NCBI GenBank assembly: GCA_033398695.1
Contig: CM065809.1
Span: forward strand, 174,148,501-174,212,500
Source of the DNA: Orobanche coerulescens
Taxonomy: Eukaryota > Streptophyta > Magnoliopsida > Lamiales > Orobanchaceae
Reading direction: 5' to 3'
Length of the DNA stretch: 64,000 bases
Below are positions 42,964-55,513 of the stretch, piece by piece (within the stretch, counting starts at the first letter, position 1; every line of letters begins with the position of its first letter). The notes under the pieces were generated by a model. The model did no database searches. It saw nothing but the letters and a program-made list of their open reading frames with translations, and had not been told where the DNA came from. The position numbers and the translations under genes are program-made.

Positions 42964-45370
42964 TGTAACGCCCCGAAAAAAGGCGGATATTAAAGTGCCA
43001 TGAATTCCACACTGGGACCCACCAGGCGATACATACTCACTATCCAACCGTTATATAACTACAGTACTGAACCACATAATATTACTCGACATTCCAATGA
43101 GGAGTTTATACATCACACGGCTATAAATTGCCGCAATACACAAGATCCAAATTATACGTATAAACCATATGGAGATGAAGTCTACGCGAAATAATATAAG
43201 TATAAAGAAATACTATAAAGCGGAAATAAAATACACAGTTCAATCATAACCGGAGACAAGAAGACTCGAGCCCCCCAGACTAGTATCCTTCAAACCCTTC
43301 GCCGTCACAATGCTCTTTTCGTGCCTTAGCCTTCCCTCGACCTAAAATACAGATAACAAGTATTTCGCCCAAAAACTACAGGGTCGGATATACATGATAA
43401 TAAATCTCAAGATGTTATATAATTCACATAAAATATATCTCAATGAAATAAACCCGACTATCGAACATACCTCTCTGACATATGAACAACCAATTACAAA
43501 CCGCCGGACATACCCAATCATACATGGTATATGAACGAGCAATCAGTATAGCTGAAAGGTGGATATCACAGTACGTTCGATCCAGAAATGTATCATGCAC
43601 ATATTCATCCCGTATATGGAATCCTCAGGATATATATGGGACAATGTACCTATTAGTAACACGAAGTACGTCTCGTGTGCACAGTCCAATATGGAAACAT
43701 CAACACACAATCATATGTGCCCACCAAAAATCCTACATATAACCAATCGGCATGCAGATATAATTCCATAAATATCACGATACAACGTGACAACGCAGCT
43801 CGATAAATCAACATATCCAATAAGGAACAAAGAACTCACCGAAGTGACAACAACGATCAACGAGATCAAATGTAGTGAACTTGTGATTACAATCCCATAA
43901 CGAAATAATCGAAACGGTCAACAACAAAACCTCAATATGAATCGTAGATTCATAAATCATTACACATACATGAAATGTACAACATTCACAAGGATCATTT
44001 ATCATTATAACCAAGCAAGATAACTTGCCTCAATTCTGGAGGCAATAATAATAGTCTTCCCTTGAACGAATGAACGACGTCCTTCGACAATCAACACTCA
44101 CTCGATCAAGCAATCTTGAATAATATATGATTCATTCAATAACACAATTCCACAATATCGACATTGAATTCATGGAAATCGATTTCCTCAATTCAACGCG
44201 AATAATTCAAACTATTCCAATGAATATCAAAGCCCTAAATGAATTCCAACATCCTCAATTCATCTCTATGACCAAAACAACATGTTCATAATATATTGCA
44301 ACACTTAGGATAACCCATCCTACAAGGATTATCAAGAACAATATCATATTAATCATCCTATTATGACCTTATTATCATATGTTATCATAATCTTCTCAAT
44401 AACATTACCACAGCTTAAATATGATGTTCGAAACAATCCTAAACACCAATTCATCAATAATTTTGGATTTAACATCAAGTTTAACTTAACCATTTCAAAA
44501 CTATGATAATTATCTCGTAACTCATCATAATCTTTCATTAAAACGGTTATAACATCCTAAGAACATCAATGGTATCAACAATCATCTCCAAACTACATTA
44601 ATCATCAAGCAAGATTAACATAATCCTTCCCAAACATGATTATAACATCCAAGTATTTCTAAACATCAAAAACATACTCATCTTTAAGTTATAGTTATCA
44701 TGTTCTTTATCATGTGTTCATAAAAACAATAATCATGTTATCCTCCAACAATTCAATAATACATGAAGTAATCATCAATAATATCATCATCATCTCGAAA
44801 TTAACACAAGATTGGATAATATATCTCTTGAAGATGAAGAACAACCCCCAAAGCTTCAAGAACACACTACAATCTTCAAGCTTCCAAGCTCCAATCCAAG
44901 ATACAAAGCTCCAAGGCAAGCTGGAAGGGGGTTATAATCATTTGGGAGGGTACAAGGATGATTTCTAGAGAGAAAATCTGAAGATGGATCATGCAAAAAA
45001 TGAAAGGCAAGACATGTATTTATAATATGCACTTTCCTTAATATACGCTACCTCTCCGGGTTAACGTACGCTAACATCCATTACGTACGCTAACACCTCA
45101 GTGTTGCGCACATAAACCCCCTCCATAGGCTACTGCCTCACTTGGTAAATTGCCCTACGTATGTTGTCAATTATAACGTAGGTTAGATCTGACCCATTAC
45201 GTACGCTAACACATCAACATTGCATACCTAATGGACTTTGACTTGGCTATACTAATCAAGCCAAAAGTTCCAGTCATGTGCAGCCACGCACGGCCCTATA
45301 CGCTGAAAGTTGAGATGTGACATAATACCCTTCGTTACATACACAATCAACAACGAATAGTGTACATAAC
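42964..45370 (-). repeat. Tekay-type LTR G, broken by element E
   Basis: Begins TGTAACGCCCCG and shares with LTRs C, D and E the terminal block GCGGATATTAAAGTGCC...GGGACCCACCAGGC, the minus-strand LTR end. A TATA box TATAAATA is on minus at 45017-45024. Element E enters at 45371 (flank ATAAC), so the remaining part and the fate of element G lie beyond the window. It may be a solo LTR. Confidence 0.75.
45017..45210 (-). promoter_or_regulatory. LTR G core promoter and TTACGTACGCTAAC array
   Basis: TATAAATA on minus at 45017-45024. Upstream of it (to the right) are TACGCTAC (about 45045), TTAACGTACGCTAAC (45061-45075), TTACGTACGCTAAC (45081-45094 and 45197-45210) and weaker versions. The core CGTACG is palindromic. 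Confidence 0.75.
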
Positions 45371-46382
45371 TGTAACACCCCAAACTAGGCGGATATTACA
45401 GTGCCGTGGACCCCCGACTGGGACCCACCAGGCGAATGAAAACTAACGAATTAAATAATATAATTGTAGTACCGAACCACATTATATTATCAAATACTCC
45501 GATGAGGAGATTAAGTACAATACACCAGGACAATACAGAATACTAGTATATTTTATATGAAGATAAAATACACCACCCTGAATAAATAAACATCTCAAAC
45601 GGAATTTGCAGAGGAAATACATATGAAGAGAAATAAGAATGACTGAAAGGACTGGGGCCCCTACTAGTATCATTGGGACTCCTCGCCGTCAACGTGCTCT
45701 TCCCGTGCTTTTGCCTTGCCATGACCTGAAAACAATATCCCCCAACGGGGTCAGTTACATAGAACAACAATCCTCCAGGGTTGAATATACACAATCATGA
45801 TATATCTTTAGTTATGAAATATCCTTAGTTATGAATTTAAGCTGAAAAGGAGCATCATAGTATGCCTGTAATGTTCTGTGCAAGTGTACAAGACGAATGA
45901 CCGGACACACCCGTCCTTGTACCTAATTAGTCTCACGGAGGTAAGCGTTACCGTGTGCACAGTTCAATGTATCGGTGAACCCAACACATGACTATCGTGT
46001 GCTCGACTAAAAATTCCACACATCCACACCCGGCCACGCAATATGAACCTAGAAGGTCATATGAACGAGAATGGCCAAAATGAATATCAATGAATAATAA
46101 TCCGACAAGGTCAAGAATGACTCACAGAGATGAAATTAATAGTGAAGTGAATGATAGCTCAATGAAATGATTGGAACCGTCGTTCCTCGTGAACAAAGTG
46201 ATTATTCGACAATTACAAGTCTCAATACAGTTAATACATTATGAATGAGTTATGATTATGAATGAATCAACAAAAAAAGGAATGAATATCCTTTTAACCG
46301 AGTAAGAATTAACTTACTCAACACCGGTGAACAATGTCCTTCTACGAACAAACGTCCTAAATGAGATGTCGGTCGGTCGAAC
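45371..46382 (-). repeat. LTR of element E, distal part
   Basis: Starts TGTAACACCCCAAAC; shares GCGGATATTACAGTGCCGTGG with other Tekay LTRs. Interrupted at CGAAC by element D and resumed at 55514. Total LTR length about 2.56 kb. Confidence 0.85.
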
Positions 46383-49300
46383 TGTAACACCCCCAGATCC
46401 AACCGGGAATATTACAGCGCCGTGGGCCCCGAGATGGAACCCACAAGGCTGAAGGAAATTTTTGCAAACATTTACAAACGCCCAAGAGGCTAACGACGGT
46501 ATTATCTATTAAAAACATTCGAAGATTTATAAAACTCGTTTATCAAACCGTCGTAAAAACTCATTTGAAACCACAAGGCCCAAAATGCCAAAACTCAACA
46601 GTTTAAAAACACATACGTTAAGCTATCGTTTACACGTACCGACAGAATAGATTTAGAAAACGATTGCCAAAATAACCTAAGTTACCAGATACCAAAAAGG
46701 TCATTTAAAAATACTCACGCAGCGGATAAAGACAAACAATTAAAATACTCTAGCAGCGTAATACAACAACTGATCAGAAACTCAAAACACAAATACATGC
46801 CCTTGCCAGTATCCTCCGGGAAGTTCATCTCTCCACGACCGCTACAAGCTTGATCATCCAAGAACCTAAAAATAAAGCCCACGATGGGGTCAACCATAAT
46901 ATCCAACAATGATAACCATCACATCTCGTCAATAATTACATATCAATGGAAATACTAAGTAAGAATACGACCAATGAAATCTTACCGTCGTAACTTTACG
47001 AGAATCCACGATTCGTATCCTTAACAACACATTAAAATAATACCGAAATATCTGTATGGTATCTCAACAATACTCAAGGTTCTCAAAAAATTATCATAAC
47101 TCGCGATACGGAAATTATACCAACTCTGGCCAATTCAATCCATCGGATAACATCGACAATTCCAATACGATAATCGATTGTCCATCAAAGACAAGTATCA
47201 AGGAAATACGGAACATACCTCAAGATAGGAAATACCATTACCATCACGTCAGTCTAATCCGAGATCAGACCAATACAACATACGGACATGGTCCTAACAC
47301 AAGACCTACAAATGCATACTCATATGACAACGTCAATATGATCACAACAATAACGACAATGTATACTTATGGCAAACCCATAATATACATATGCACAACA
47401 ACAATACATATGGTAATCCAGCGATCCAGCGCACACAGCTATAGATTCCCATGATGATCCCGTCGGACCAACGCATGGTGGACATACGACAACAATGCAC
47501 AACTGCACAAAACAACCGTGCACAATACACGACAACAACAATGCACAAATGCATGACAACAACGATACACGAATGTATCACGACATGATCGACACAAATG
47601 ACAGAAATGATTAAAATACTTGCTCTGAGTCCTTCGAGAGCAATCTCGATATCCAAACCATCACCAACCATTATTCTGAATATTCACCGATCCAAAACAT
47701 CACGGACGGTAGATAATTCACGTTTTTGTCAATACCATGATGTATCCTCGATAACAAGTATACCAACGACGATTGTAAATCATATACATTATGATTTAAA
47801 TTCCCAAACTCGAATACAACCTATAATTCCAAATCTCCTGTGATTACGATTATAAACATTGCTATACGAATTATAAACGAATGAAACTGAAACCATTCAT
47901 TAAATATTATAAACTGAGCAAGTAATAACTTGCCTTGATACCAATGAAGCCGTTACCAATTCCTTGTCGTCGTCTACAAGTTCCTCGGCCCTGATCAAAG
48001 CAATCTACGAACATTCTCGAGCTCGACCGCAACACACGGTTGTAATCACTGATCAATATTCTCAACCTATTACAGTAATCGATAGACAACAAGTTCGACA
48101 ACAATTAACAATCGATAAAACCAATTCACAAACCCAACGGCTCGACAATATCTCGATTAAACACTAGTCGGATCAATCCTACTCAAACCAGCATGAATTT
48201 ACAACTACAACACGAAAATACTACACTTTCTGCCTTCTTAGCGCACGTTAATCACCTAACGTAGCGTGCGCTAAGTTGCTCCCATTAGCGCGCTAGCAAG
48301 AAACGAAGGCGCTAATGCCGCATGATGCATGTTTTTCAGATACCGATCAACTTATGGCGATTTCAAGAACACTAAGTGATTCTGAATCATGTTCAAAGCT
48401 ATCAAAACAACGAAATCCGATATCCTTTAACATATAAACAATCATCCAACTTATAATCCAAGTTCTATATCCATATATCATCTTCCTTAATATTAATACA
48501 CGAAACATCAAGAACGTAACCACACTTCCTTAATCTTCCATTACAAAGAGTAATCATCTACAATAACATCAACATCCGAAACTGAGGAGAAGGATTAATC
48601 CACTTATCTCAAGAAAACGAACGACACAATCCAAATCACAAGAATCATATTAATATCATCATACTCCGGTAATCCATCTCATAATCATGCTTGTCAACTT
48701 GTTCATGTAATAATCATCAACTCAAGAACATCAACATTCAATCCAAAACGAAATCCAAAGATGAAGAGTGATTACCTTTATGAAGGAATGGATTGAATTC
48801 CAAGGTTGAATCCATTTCCAAGAATCACCAATGATTTCAAGAACAAAGCTTTAATCCATGATTTCCATCTTTAATCTTGTTAAAGATCACCACCTCACCG
48901 TGTTTGGGAACCTCAAGAACCTCCCAAAGCTCTCTCTATTGACTGAAGGTGAAAGAATGGACGAAATGCTTCATAATACCCATTTTTCCCTTATATAGAA
49001 TACATTACTAGCGTGCGCTAAACCTTATGTTTAGCGTGCGCTACGGCCTTAGCGTGCGCTAACTGACCTTTGTTAGCGTGCGCTATCGCAATCCATAGAC
49101 TACTGTCTGGCTTCGTACATGAGCTTACGTACGTAATGCCCATGCATTAGCGTACGTAACTTACACTATCTAGCGTACGCAAGTCCTTGCATTTAGCGTG
49201 CGCTAATATCAGTTGACTCGTTTGTCTGTATGCTCCGAAGACTGGTCCACACGCCGAAAGTGCTGACGAGGATAAGATTCCTTTTTGTCCGATATACAGT

Positions 49301-49727
49301 TAGCGTGCGCTAACACTACATTACAACATCCGTTGACTTACCAGAACGTGCGCCGAAAGTGGCCTGGTCCACACGCAGATTCCTTCCGACCTGACTGCAT
49401 TAGCGTGCGTTATCTTATATCCGTAGCGTGCGCTAAACCTGCACGATAGCGTGCGCTACTCATGATTATTAGCGTGCGCTAATAATGTTACACTTAGCCA
49501 TTTTCAGCTATTCTTGTCCAATCGTCTCAACATACAGAATACGAACATACGGCATACTGAATACATATACTTCTTACATCCAATTGTCGACCAAGTACGA
49601 CAATTATACCAATACAGATGTCTTGGTCCTTCAATTATTTTACCCATACTGTACAGATTCCACGCTGTACAACATAACTCGGATAAAATAATCTTAAATA
49701 ACAGTAGTGGAAATTCCGGATATTACA
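46383..49727 (-). repeat. 3' LTR of element D
   Basis: 3345 bp. TATA box TATATAAG on minus at 48990-48997. Small reading frames within it are repeated in the other LTR and carry no recognised domain. Confidence 0.93.
48990..49481 (-). promoter_or_regulatory. Core promoter and TAGCGTGCGCTA array, left LTR of D
   Basis: Nine exact 12-mers lie upstream of the TATA box: starts 49009, 49032, 49050, 49074, 49194, 49301, 49425, 49447 and 49470; a tenth is at 48262. Variants such as TAGCGTACGTAA (49148) and TAGCGTACGCAA (49171) intersperse. The 12-mer is a palindrome except for the central TG. The first copy is about 12 bp from TATATAAG. Confidence 0.92.
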
Positions 49728-49765
49728 TACTACACCACTTAAAATAAGTTTCGTCCTCGAAACTT
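49728..49765 (-). other. PPT and adjacent hairpin of element D
   Basis: On the minus strand the tract TTTTAAGTGGTGTAGTA abuts the LTR. AAGTTTCG (49746-49753) pairs with 49758-49765 around TCCT. The stem matches those of C and E. Confidence 0.75.
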
Positions 49766-52041
49766 GCAATCCGTCATAAAAAACAAACAAACATACCGTT
49801 CAACCAAAATATCCCAAAACCATCACGACAACGATTAGTCATCATTATTACCGAATAACCAAAATAGCATACTTACATATGCGCCAAGTCGACGATCATC
49901 TGAGATACTAGCAAGTGACTTCACTGAAAAGTCTCAACACGCTTACAATAACAATTCCATAAGTCCCAACCAGATATATTATCGTCAGATGAAATAATAT
50001 ATCCGTGTCAGATCTTGTCTTCCTGATAGCACAATCAGATCCCAATCCGGATACAAATCAATAATACACAATACAACTGTGAAACAACTGCCCAAAACAA
50101 TGACAACAGACCCCGAAATATCGACATAACGTCCGAACGCTCATACGATCGTTAACGATGATCAATCAACAAATTAGCCAAGAATATCATCGACATGATA
50201 AACTCTAATTCGACCATCCAAAGGTCAAAACACACTTCGAGAATACTTTCACACGGTAAGCTCCAACATGGTCAACACGTAACCACTAAACAAATATACG
50301 AAAGAACAAAATTCTCAAAACATTAAACAAATCACATACAGTGAATCTCAACGAAACACAACCGACTGGTGAACATTCCCCTCGGCATACGAACAACCAA
50401 TCGCAAATCGATGAACATACCAATCATAAGTGGAGTGGGAACGACCACTCAATATTCAAAGCAACCAGCATGGGGTCACCATCTCCAATGTCTCAGTTTC
50501 ACAAAACCCACAGTTCCAAAATTACATCCTGTGCATGAATTCTACATCCTGTAGCATATTCTTCTTACCGATCAATCGACCGATCATCCCTAGATAACCA
50601 ACTACCATACTAAAGTTCGAATCTTTATTCATCGTACCGTACTGATGCCTTATACAGTTTGTGAGTCACACTCATAACTCCATCATGATATGCATTATGC
50701 ATTAAATGCGTATTTATATCGATCATATTTTCAAAACCAGTTTGAAATCATATAGTCTCGTCAAAAGACAAATTTCCGAAAGTTCTTTCAAAATTTTCAA
50801 AACTCAAAACATAAATTTTTCGTAAGTCCACGAAATCAATTTTCGAAAAAATTAAATCGGCTCGCTGGTGCCAAGTATTCGATAACAGTTTCCTTCGATT
50901 CTACACGATTTCGAAGTTTCAAATGAAAACTATGCAAATGCTGGACTACATCCATATTATTGTATACCAATTTGGCTCGCTATTCCATCGGAGAACCACA
51001 CGATAAAGTTCCGAAATTTTCAATATATAAACTCCGACTAAAAACTCCTTTTCCACATATGACTCGCAAAGTCAATCATTTTCCATCCTGGATCACCTCA
51101 ATTATGCTATGACAATACATTGAAACAAATCAACACAGCGAAAGACTTCCCGAGAAGTTTCTTTTGAACAAGTAATCCAGAACCCCGAAAGGCAGGAACG
51201 ACATAGATAAACGATTGATAAAGTGTTTTACAAGTCTCGGGAGTTTTTAAGAAAACAGAAAAGTCTTTTGAAATATTAGGGTCTCAGCCCGTATCTCATT
51301 CCGCATTACAAGAAGTTTAAAAAGTAGAAAACCCTTTTTCGGACCCCAAGTCCTGAGTTATAAAACAATTTCAAAAATCTATTGGGTCTCGGCCCAAAAA
51401 TCATTTACGGTAAAACATCCGTAAAACATTCATTTTAAAAAGTACAATTTTCAAATGCTCAAAAACAGTTCATATATCATAAAATGAATTAACATGACTA
51501 CATGTTCTCCTGAACAATCCACAATATTTCTTCCAAATGCACAACCCCATTCCAAAGCTTAACCGACATATTGATTTCCAAAATCATAACTTCTCAAGAT
51601 CATCAATCCTGTCCCAAATCTGTCATCTTATACTGTAACGCATAATATCTTTCTGAACCTCAGAACATATCAACTTAGAACAACAATAAATCTCAATGCA
51701 ATTCAAAAATCCAATACTTACAGATCGTGAAGCCGACGATTCCCCGTGATACTAGCACACGTCTCGACTCAAGAAAATACTCGACACAGATATTTTCAAA
51801 ACACACATTTTGCAAACTCAGTTCAACTCGAGAAAACAACACAGCTCTATCTGAAGAAACACGTTAATATTATTTGGAAAAGTTTATAACAAGACCAGTA
51901 CTACACTGGCAAATCGCACAACGCATAAGCCCGAGTGAACAACAAAAACTCACGGCTCCAATATTTTTCAATCGACAACTCAAATGACGCGACAGAAACA
52001 CGACCCAACTCGACCCGACTGCCTAGGTTTTCTCAACCTAA
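49766..52041 (-). other. Non-coding interior of element D
   Basis: No gag, PR, RT or INT motif in any frame. Contains repeated words such as GGGTCTCGGCCC/GGGTCTCAGCCC (51290-51400). The primer site follows at 52042-52053. Confidence 0.8.
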
Positions 52042-52058
52042 GCTCTGATACCATATTC

Positions 52059-55000
52059 TGTAACACCCCCAGATCCGATCGGGAATATTACAGTGCCGTG
52101 GGCCCCGAGATGGAACCCACAAGGCTGAAGGAAATTTCACAAACATTTACAAACGCCCAAGAGGCTAACGACGGTATTATCTATTAAAAACATTCGAAGA
52201 TTTATAAAACTCGTTTATCAAACCGTCGTAAAAACTCATTTGAACCCACAAGGCCCAAAATGCCAAAACTCAACAGTTTAAAAACACATACGTTAAGCTA
52301 TCATTTACACGTACCGACAGAATAGATTTAGAAAACGATTGCCAAAGTAACCTAAGTTACCAGATACCAAAAAGGTCATTTAAAAATACTCACGCAGCGG
52401 ATAAAGACAAACAATTAAAATACTCTAGCAGTGGAATACAACAACTGATCAGAAACTCAAAACACAAATACATGCCCTTGCCAGTATCCTCCGGGAAGTT
52501 CATCTCTCCACGACCGCTACAAGCTTGATAATCCAAGAACCTAAAAATAAAGCCCACGACGGGGTCAACCATAATATCCAACAATGATAACCATCACATC
52601 TCGTCAATAATTACATATCAATGGAAATACTAAGTAAGAATACGACCAATGAAATCTTACCGTCGTAACTTTACGAGAATCCACGATTCGTATCCTTAAC
52701 AACACATTAAAATAATACCGAAATATTTGTATGGTATCTCAACAATACTCAAGGTTCTCAAAACATTATCATAACTCGCGATACGGAAATTATACCAACT
52801 CTGGCCAATTCAATCCATCGGATAACATCGACAATTCCAATACGATAATCGATTGTCCATCAAAGACAAGTATCAAGGAAATACGGAACATACCTCAAGA
52901 TACGAAATACCATTACCATCACGTCAGTCTAATCCGAGATCAGATCAACACAACATACGGACATGGTCCTAACACAAGACCTACAAATGCATACTCATAT
53001 GACAACGTCAATATGATCACAACAATAACGACAATGTATACTTATGGCAAACCCATAATATATATATGCACAACAACAATACATATGGTAATCCAACGAT
53101 CCAGCGCACACAGCTATAGATTCCCATGATGATCCCATCGGACCAACGCATGCTGGCATTACCTGTCCAGCGATCCAGCGCACACAGCTATAGATTCCCA
53201 TGATGATCCCGTCGGACCAACGCATGGTGGACATACGACAACAATGCACAACTGCACAAAACAACCGTGCACAATACACGACAACAACAATGCACAAATG
53301 CATGACAACAATGATACACGAATGTATCACGACATGATCGACACAAATGACAGAAATGATTAAAATATTTGCTCCGAGTCCTTCGAGAGCAATCTCGATA
53401 TCTAAACCATCACCAACCATTATTCTGAATATTCACCGATCCAAAACATCACGGACGGTAGATAACTCACGTTTTTGTCAATACCATGATGTATCCTCGA
53501 TAACAAGTATACCAACGACGATTGTAAATCATATACATTATGATTTAAATTCCCAAAACTCGAATACAACCTATAATTCCAAATCTCCTGTGATTACGAT
53601 TATAAACATTGCTATACGAATTATAAACGAATGAAACTGAAACCATTCATTAAATATTATAAACTGAGCAAGTAATAACTTGCCTTGATACCAATGAAGC
53701 CGTTACCAATTCCTTGCCGTCGTCTACAAGTTCCTCGGCCCTAATCAAAGTAATCTACGAACATTCTCGAGCTCGACCGCAACACACGGTTGTAATCACT
53801 GATCAATATTCTCAACCTATTACAGTAATCGATAGACAACAAGTTCGACAACAATTAACAATCGATAAAACCAATTCACAAACCCAACGGCTCGACAATA
53901 TCTCGATTAAACACTAGTCGGATCAATCCTACTCAAACCAGCACGAATTTACAACCACAACACGAAAATACTGCACTTTCTGCCTTCTTAGCGCACGTTA
54001 ATCACCTAACGTAGCGTGCGCTAAGTTGCTCCCGTTAGCGCGCGCTAGGCAGTAAACGTAGTGTGCGCTAATGCTGTACAGATGCATGTTTTTCAGATAC
54101 GGATCAACTTATGGCGATTTCAAGAACACTAAGTGATTCTGAATCATGTTCAAAGCTATCAAAACAACGAAATCCGATATCCTTTAACATATAAACAATC
54201 ATCCAACTTATAATCCAAGTTCTATATCCATATATCATCTTCCTTAATATTAATACACGAAACATCAAGAACGTAACCACACTTCCTTAGTCTTCCATTA
54301 CAAAGAGTAATCATCAACAATAACATCAACATCCGAAACTGAGGAGAAGGATTAATCCACTTATCTCAAGAAAATGAACGACACAATCCAAATCACAAGA
54401 ATCATATTAATATCATCATACTCCGGTAATCCATCTCATAATCATGCTTGTCAACTTGTTCATGTAATAATCATCAACTCAAGAACATCAACATTCAATC
54501 CAAAACGAAATCCAAAGATGAAGAGTGATTACCTTTATGAAGAAATGGATTGAATTCCAAGGTTGAATCCATTTCCAAGAATCACCAATGATTTCAAGAA
54601 CAAAGCTTTAATCCATGATTTCCATCTTTAATCTTGTTAAAGATCACCACCTCACCGTGTTTGGGAACCTCAAGAACCTCCCAAAGCTCTCTCTATCGAC
54701 TGAAGGTGAAAGAATGGACGAAATGCTTCATAATACCCGTTTGTCCCTTATATAGAATACATTACTAGCGTGCGCTAAACCTTATGTTTAGCGTGCACTA
54801 CGGCCTTAGCGTGCGCTAACTGACCTTTGTTAGCGTGCGCTATCGCAGTCCATAGACTACTGTCTGGCTTCGTACATGAGCTTATGTACGTAATGCCCAT
54901 GCATTAGCGTACGTAACTTACACTATCTAGCGTACGCAAGTCCTTGCATTTAGCGTGCGCTAATATCAGTTGACTCATTTGTCTGTATGCTCCGAAGACT

Positions 55001-55508
55001 GGTCCACACGCCGAAAGTGCTGACGAGGATAAGATTCCTTTTTGTCCGATATACAGTTAGCGTGCGCTAATCAACATGCATTAGCGTGCGCTAACACTAC
55101 ATTACAACATCCGTTGACTTACCAGAACGTGCGCCGAAAGTGGCCTGGTCCACACGCAGATTCCTTCTGACCTGACTGCATTAGCGTGCGTTATCTTATA
55201 TCCGTAGCGTGCGCTAAACCTGCACGATAGCGTGCGCTACTCATGATTATTAGCGTGCGCTAATAATGTTACACTTAGCCATTTTCAGCTATTCTTGTCC
55301 AATCGTCTCAACATACAGAATACGAACATACGGCATACTGAATACATATACTTCTTACATCCAATTGTCGACCAAGTACGACAATTATACCAATACATAT
55401 GTCTTGGTCCTTCAATTATTTTACCCATACTGTACAGATTCCACGCTGTACAACATAACTCGGATAAAATAATCCTAAACAACAGTAGTGGAAATTCCGG
55501 ATATTACA
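52059..55508 (-). repeat. 5' LTR of element D
   Basis: 3450 bp. Compared with the left LTR it has a 74-bp tandem duplication (units start near 53097 and 53171) and one extra palindrome unit near 55070-55093, which explain most of the length difference. TATA on minus at 54747-54754. Confidence 0.93.
54747..55262 (-). promoter_or_regulatory. Core promoter and TAGCGTGCGCTA array, right LTR of D
   Basis: Exact 12-mers at 54766, 54807, 54831, 54951, 55058, 55082, 55205, 55228 and 55251; another at 54012. The copy corresponding to 49032 is mutated (GCGTGCACTA at about 54790), and the copy at 55082 is absent from the left LTR. Confidence 0.92.
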
Positions 55509-55513
55509 CGAAC

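Larger units (their letters stand above)
46383..55508 (-). mobile_element. Element D: coding-less large-LTR element (LARD) of Tekay type
   Basis: LTRs 46383-49727 (3345 bp) and 52059-55508 (3450 bp) begin TGTAACACCCCCAGATCC and end CCGGATATTACA. TSD CGAAC is at 46378-46382 and 55509-55513. The minus strand has a perfect tRNA-iMet primer site TGGTATCAGAGC (52042-52053) and a PPT. The 2.3-kb interior has no gag or pol frame on either strand. The LTRs are very similar over more than 3 kb. Large LTRs, intact cis signals and no coding capacity define a LARD; it was presumably mobilised in trans by a Tekay element such as E. It is inserted in the LTR of E. Confidence 0.92.

Noticed and set aside
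47056..47454. 132-residue frame in LTR D, repeated at 52731-53129
   Set aside because: It is present twice only because it lies in both LTRs; low-complexity composition, no domain, antisense to the element.
48990..55262. Regularly repeated TAGCGTGCGCTA with spacers, CRISPR-like at first sight
   Set aside because: Repeats are 12 bp, irregularly spaced and inside plant LTRs; no cas genes. They are U3 arrays.
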